Assembly (NCBI GenBank): GCA_038734945.1
Contig: JAVYOA010000009.1
Coordinates: forward strand, 472,355-536,354
Direction of reading: 5' to 3'
Length of the DNA: 64,000 bases
From: Fervidicoccaceae archaeon
Lineage (GTDB): Archaea; Thermoproteota; Thermoprotei_A; Sulfolobales; Fervidicoccaceae
The translations under genes were made by a program, and so were the position numbers. Positions 62,336-64,000 of this stretch are shown here, one piece after another. Every line of letters begins with the position of its first letter. The stretch's first letter is position 1. The notes under the pieces are model-generated. The model searched no databases. It saw only the letters and a program-made list of their open reading frames with translations, and was not told the DNA's origin.

Positions 62336-63556
62336 CTATCCTCCTATGCTGTAAAGGAAGCTCACAAAGCTGGTGATATCAGTGTTGTTCAGGAAATAGA
62401 CTTTATTGACTCCTATCATTCCTAGCACGCTGCTCCAGCTACCAAGTGATCCGTTTATCCTAGATATGTAGGATGTAACAGCTGAATAAATGCTCGTGGG
62501 CTCGGCCTGAACTAGCTCCGTGAAGTCCTGTCCAAGGAGCTGGGCTCCTCCCGGATCCAACAGCGATGCCTTGCCATTTCCATACAGGACTAGAAGAAAG
62601 CCGTAATAGCGACTTCCATGCAGACCTGTCCCGTTCAATATAACAACATAGATTTGAGGTGCGGAACCATAGTATGTCAAGTAGAAGTTCTCAAGCATTG
62701 AGGCGAAAAGAATGGCCTCATTTTTCGAATCTCCTATTCCCAGAGAGAGAGTTTCCGTCCCGCTCCTTAGATAGAAGGGAAGCTCCTGATAGGAAAAAGA
62801 GGAGCTCGAAGAATTGTAGCTTACAACTAAATAGGGAGTGTCAAAGTTATATAAAATTGTTTGCTTAATATAATTGTAAATTTTGTACATAGCAACATAT
62901 GGATTCTCCCTGCTGTTTCCAAAAATGCTGTAAACTGCTTGTGCAATAGCAGGGGAATTGTAATCTATGAACATGCTTGAGTATGGCGTTAAGCTTCCCC
63001 TCAGTTTGGTCATGTTTGAAATGGAGGCAAGATTTGAATCTATGGAGCTCATGCTCTCTGCAAGCTTTGAGGAATTGATGCTCAGCTTCTCATAGCTGTC
63101 CAGGAGTTGCTGGTAAGATTGATTTAAAGACCTATATGCATCGGAAAGGGCCGTGAAGTTAGCACTGAGGGATAGAAGCATCTCCTTTGTAGTGTTCAGC
63201 TCGTTGCTAACCTGCAGAAAACTGCTGAGATTGCTCCTCAGCGCACTGTTCTCGCTCTCAAGCTGGGAGATCCGCTGGGTCAAATTGGCAATTGTGGAGT
63301 TGCATGAGAGCATTGCTGACATATATGTGGAATTAATGTTGAAGAGGGCTGCCCTAAGCTGCTGAATAACATTGAGGCTCTCAATGAATGACTGATTAAG
63401 GCTTGTATAGTTCCCAAGGAGAGACTGATATCTCTCCAAGAGCTGAGATAAGTCAGTGCTCCTGTTGCTGTTATAGGAGACGAGGAGTATAACAGCATCC
63501 ACAAGAACTATTGTAATAATTAGAAGGGCAACAATCTGAATTAGCCTAGTATTCAT
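62336..63556 (-). CDS. membrane-anchored coiled-coil protein with degenerate transglutaminase-like domain
   Basis: A 406-residue protein: N-terminal signal anchor (IVALLIITIVLVDAVILLVSY), an extracytoplasmic coiled coil rich in Asn/Ser/Leu (about 30-185), then a transglutaminase-like domain (about 195-385). In that domain the expected GDC.. motif reads GIGDSKNEAILFASML (about residue 278), with Ser for the nucleophilic Cys, and the Asp-region LLDPGG is kept. Hence probably a non-catalytic binding fold. Many N-x-S/T sites suggest surface glycosylation. GTG 63565 and ATG 63556 are both possible starts. Confidence 0.65.
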   Translation of the reverse strand: MNTRLIQIVALLIITIVLVDAVILLVSYNSNRSTDLSQLLERYQSLLGNYTSLNQSFIESLNVIQQLRAALFNINSTYMSAMLSCNSTIANLTQRISQLESENSALRSNLSSFLQVSNELNTTKEMLLSLSANFTALSDAYRSLNQSYQQLLDSYEKLSINSSKLAESMSSIDSNLASISNMTKLRGSLTPYSSMFIDYNSPAIAQAVYSIFGNSRENPYVAMYKIYNYIKQTILYNFDTPYLVVSYNSSSSSFSYQELPFYLRSGTETLSLGIGDSKNEAILFASMLENFYLTYYGSAPQIYVVILNGTGLHGSRYYGFLLVLYGNGKASLLDPGGAQLLGQDFTELVQAEPTSIYSAVTSYISRINGSLGSWSSVLGMIGVNKVYFLNNTDITSFVSFLYSIGG

Positions 63557-63565
63557 TACCTCCAC

Positions 63566-63850
63566 TCTCTGTTATTCCATGCTAGAGGATTTCCCACTCA
63601 AAATAGCTTATTGGTAGTCATCAAGATAAATTTTTATTATAGGAAAACTGAGCTCGTGAGAACTTGAACTCAGGAAATTTAGCTTAGGAAGCTCTGTTCC
63701 AGTGTGTTGGTGTTTCATGGTTTTTGCGTGAGTTGAAATATGACATATTGTTTCTAGGCTAAGGTCTTTGACGCTCCATGGATCCCGCAGAGTACTTCTC
63801 GCTTTAACACACTTTTCAACTGTTACAATACTAAATTCTATGAAATCTCT
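63566..63850. other. intergenic, no gene seen
   Basis: No open frame or structure I can support. The sequence is of mixed composition with some short repeats of GAGCTCGTGAG type; it could be promoter DNA for the minus-strand gene ending at 63556. Confidence 0.4.
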
Positions 63851-63979
63851 TTAGCTAGTAATCACCTCAATCTTGAGAAACCTGTCTTCCTCCTCGTTTC
63901 TAGCTGTTCTAACTCTTTGCTTAAAGCAGTTCACTACATCATCTACATCTATTCGAAGTGTGGAAATTCTACTACTCAT
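63851..63979 (-). CDS. small hypothetical protein (42 residues)
   Basis: ATG 63979 is preceded by GGGGGCTAGAGT, a plausible ribosome site. The product begins MSSRISTLRIDVDDVVNCFK and continues QRVRTARNEEEDRFLKIEVI: a basic/acidic mix with a predicted beta-alpha-beta feel and a single Cys. Composition looks coding rather than random. It could be an independent small gene or a remnant of a larger one; no family recognised. Confidence 0.45.
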   Translation of the reverse strand: MSSRISTLRIDVDDVVNCFKQRVRTARNEEEDRFLKIEVITS

Positions 63980-64000
63980 ACTCTAGCCCCCGATTGCATT

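Noticed and set aside
1..64000. CRISPR array, rRNA operon, intact transposase or provirus
   Set aside because: No regularly spaced repeats, rRNA signatures, or transposase/integrase-like proteins were found.

Overview
The window comes from a thermophilic archaeon, most likely of the Thermoproteota (Crenarchaeota). Supporting signs: an AT-rich genome with short TATA-type promoters and strong GGTGAT/GGAGG ribosome sites; archaeal tRNA modification (Taw1); an archaeal-type aminoacyl-tRNA synthetase set; a four-subunit pyruvate:ferredoxin oxidoreductase; a type II methionine aminopeptidase; ZPR1; an intron-containing tRNA-Tyr with a C1:G72 pair; ribose-1,5-bisphosphate isomerase; and many small ribbon-helix-helix (RHH) regulators. 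I see no rRNA, CRISPR array or intact insertion sequence. This is mainly a chromosomal housekeeping region, densely packed with short operons.

Layout. 1-5.4 kb: the tail of pyruvate kinase converges on PPDK (the pyruvate/PEP node), then a FeoC-like protein, Taw1 and a DedA protein. 5.4-7.3 kb: an RHH regulator divergent from a MATE exporter, with operator-like repeats between them. 7.3-8.4 kb: a gene-poor island with decayed or structured sequence. 8.4-11.4 kb: a Cys-less DUF5679-like small protein and a complete ECF transporter with a ThiW S-component (thiamine-thiazole type). 11.6-15.6 kb: CoA-disulfide reductase-like enzyme, an HTH regulator, Hsp20, a tandem-RHH protein, ZPR1 and a free tRNA-binding domain. 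15.6-20.6 kb: a MacB-like ABC exporter with a large surface protein. 20.6-25.5 kb: CBS protein, ArgRS, KaiC-like ATPase, DUF123 protein, cobalamin adenosyltransferase. 25.6-33.8 kb: APC permease, tRNA-Asp, a BtpA/PfkB pair, an ABC-2 exporter, tRNA-Tyr with intron, two RHH proteins, a metallo-hydrolase and a ThiD-ThiN fusion. 34-38.5 kb: aldo-keto reductase, geranylgeranyl-reductase-like flavoprotein, a GC-rich possible ncRNA, a class V aminotransferase and a Gfo/Idh/MocA enzyme. 38.6-47.2 kb: PheRS alpha and beta, AlaX, the Por gamma-delta-alpha-beta operon, a FeoA-domain protein and HisRS, followed by a recently broken pseudogene. 47.8-53.7 kb: small Cys protein, HAD phosphatase, wHTH, ornithine carbamoyltransferase, then a biotin cluster (BioY, double-ATPase EcfA, EcfT, BirA with HTH). 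53.7-64 kb: MetAP2, a flippase-like protein, a secreted Lon-like protease, a nucleotidyltransferase, cytidine deaminase, a pyruvoyl decarboxylase, a CDP-alcohol phosphotransferase, two tandem eIF2B/R15P-isomerase paralogues, a membrane coiled-coil protein with a degenerate transglutaminase fold, and a 42-codon gene.

How the genes fit together. Two vitamin systems stand out: ThiW-ECF uptake plus ThiD-ThiN for thiamine, and BioY-ECF plus BirA for biotin. Pyruvate is handled by pyruvate kinase, PPDK and Por. Nothing resembles a defence island. The less described signals are: probable non-canonical start codons (ATA twice, ATT once) behind good ribosome sites; operator-like direct repeats just downstream of the TATA box at two RHH genes; a perfect 12-bp inverted repeat spanning the bioY promoter; and several proteins that kept a fold but lost its metal or catalytic residues.
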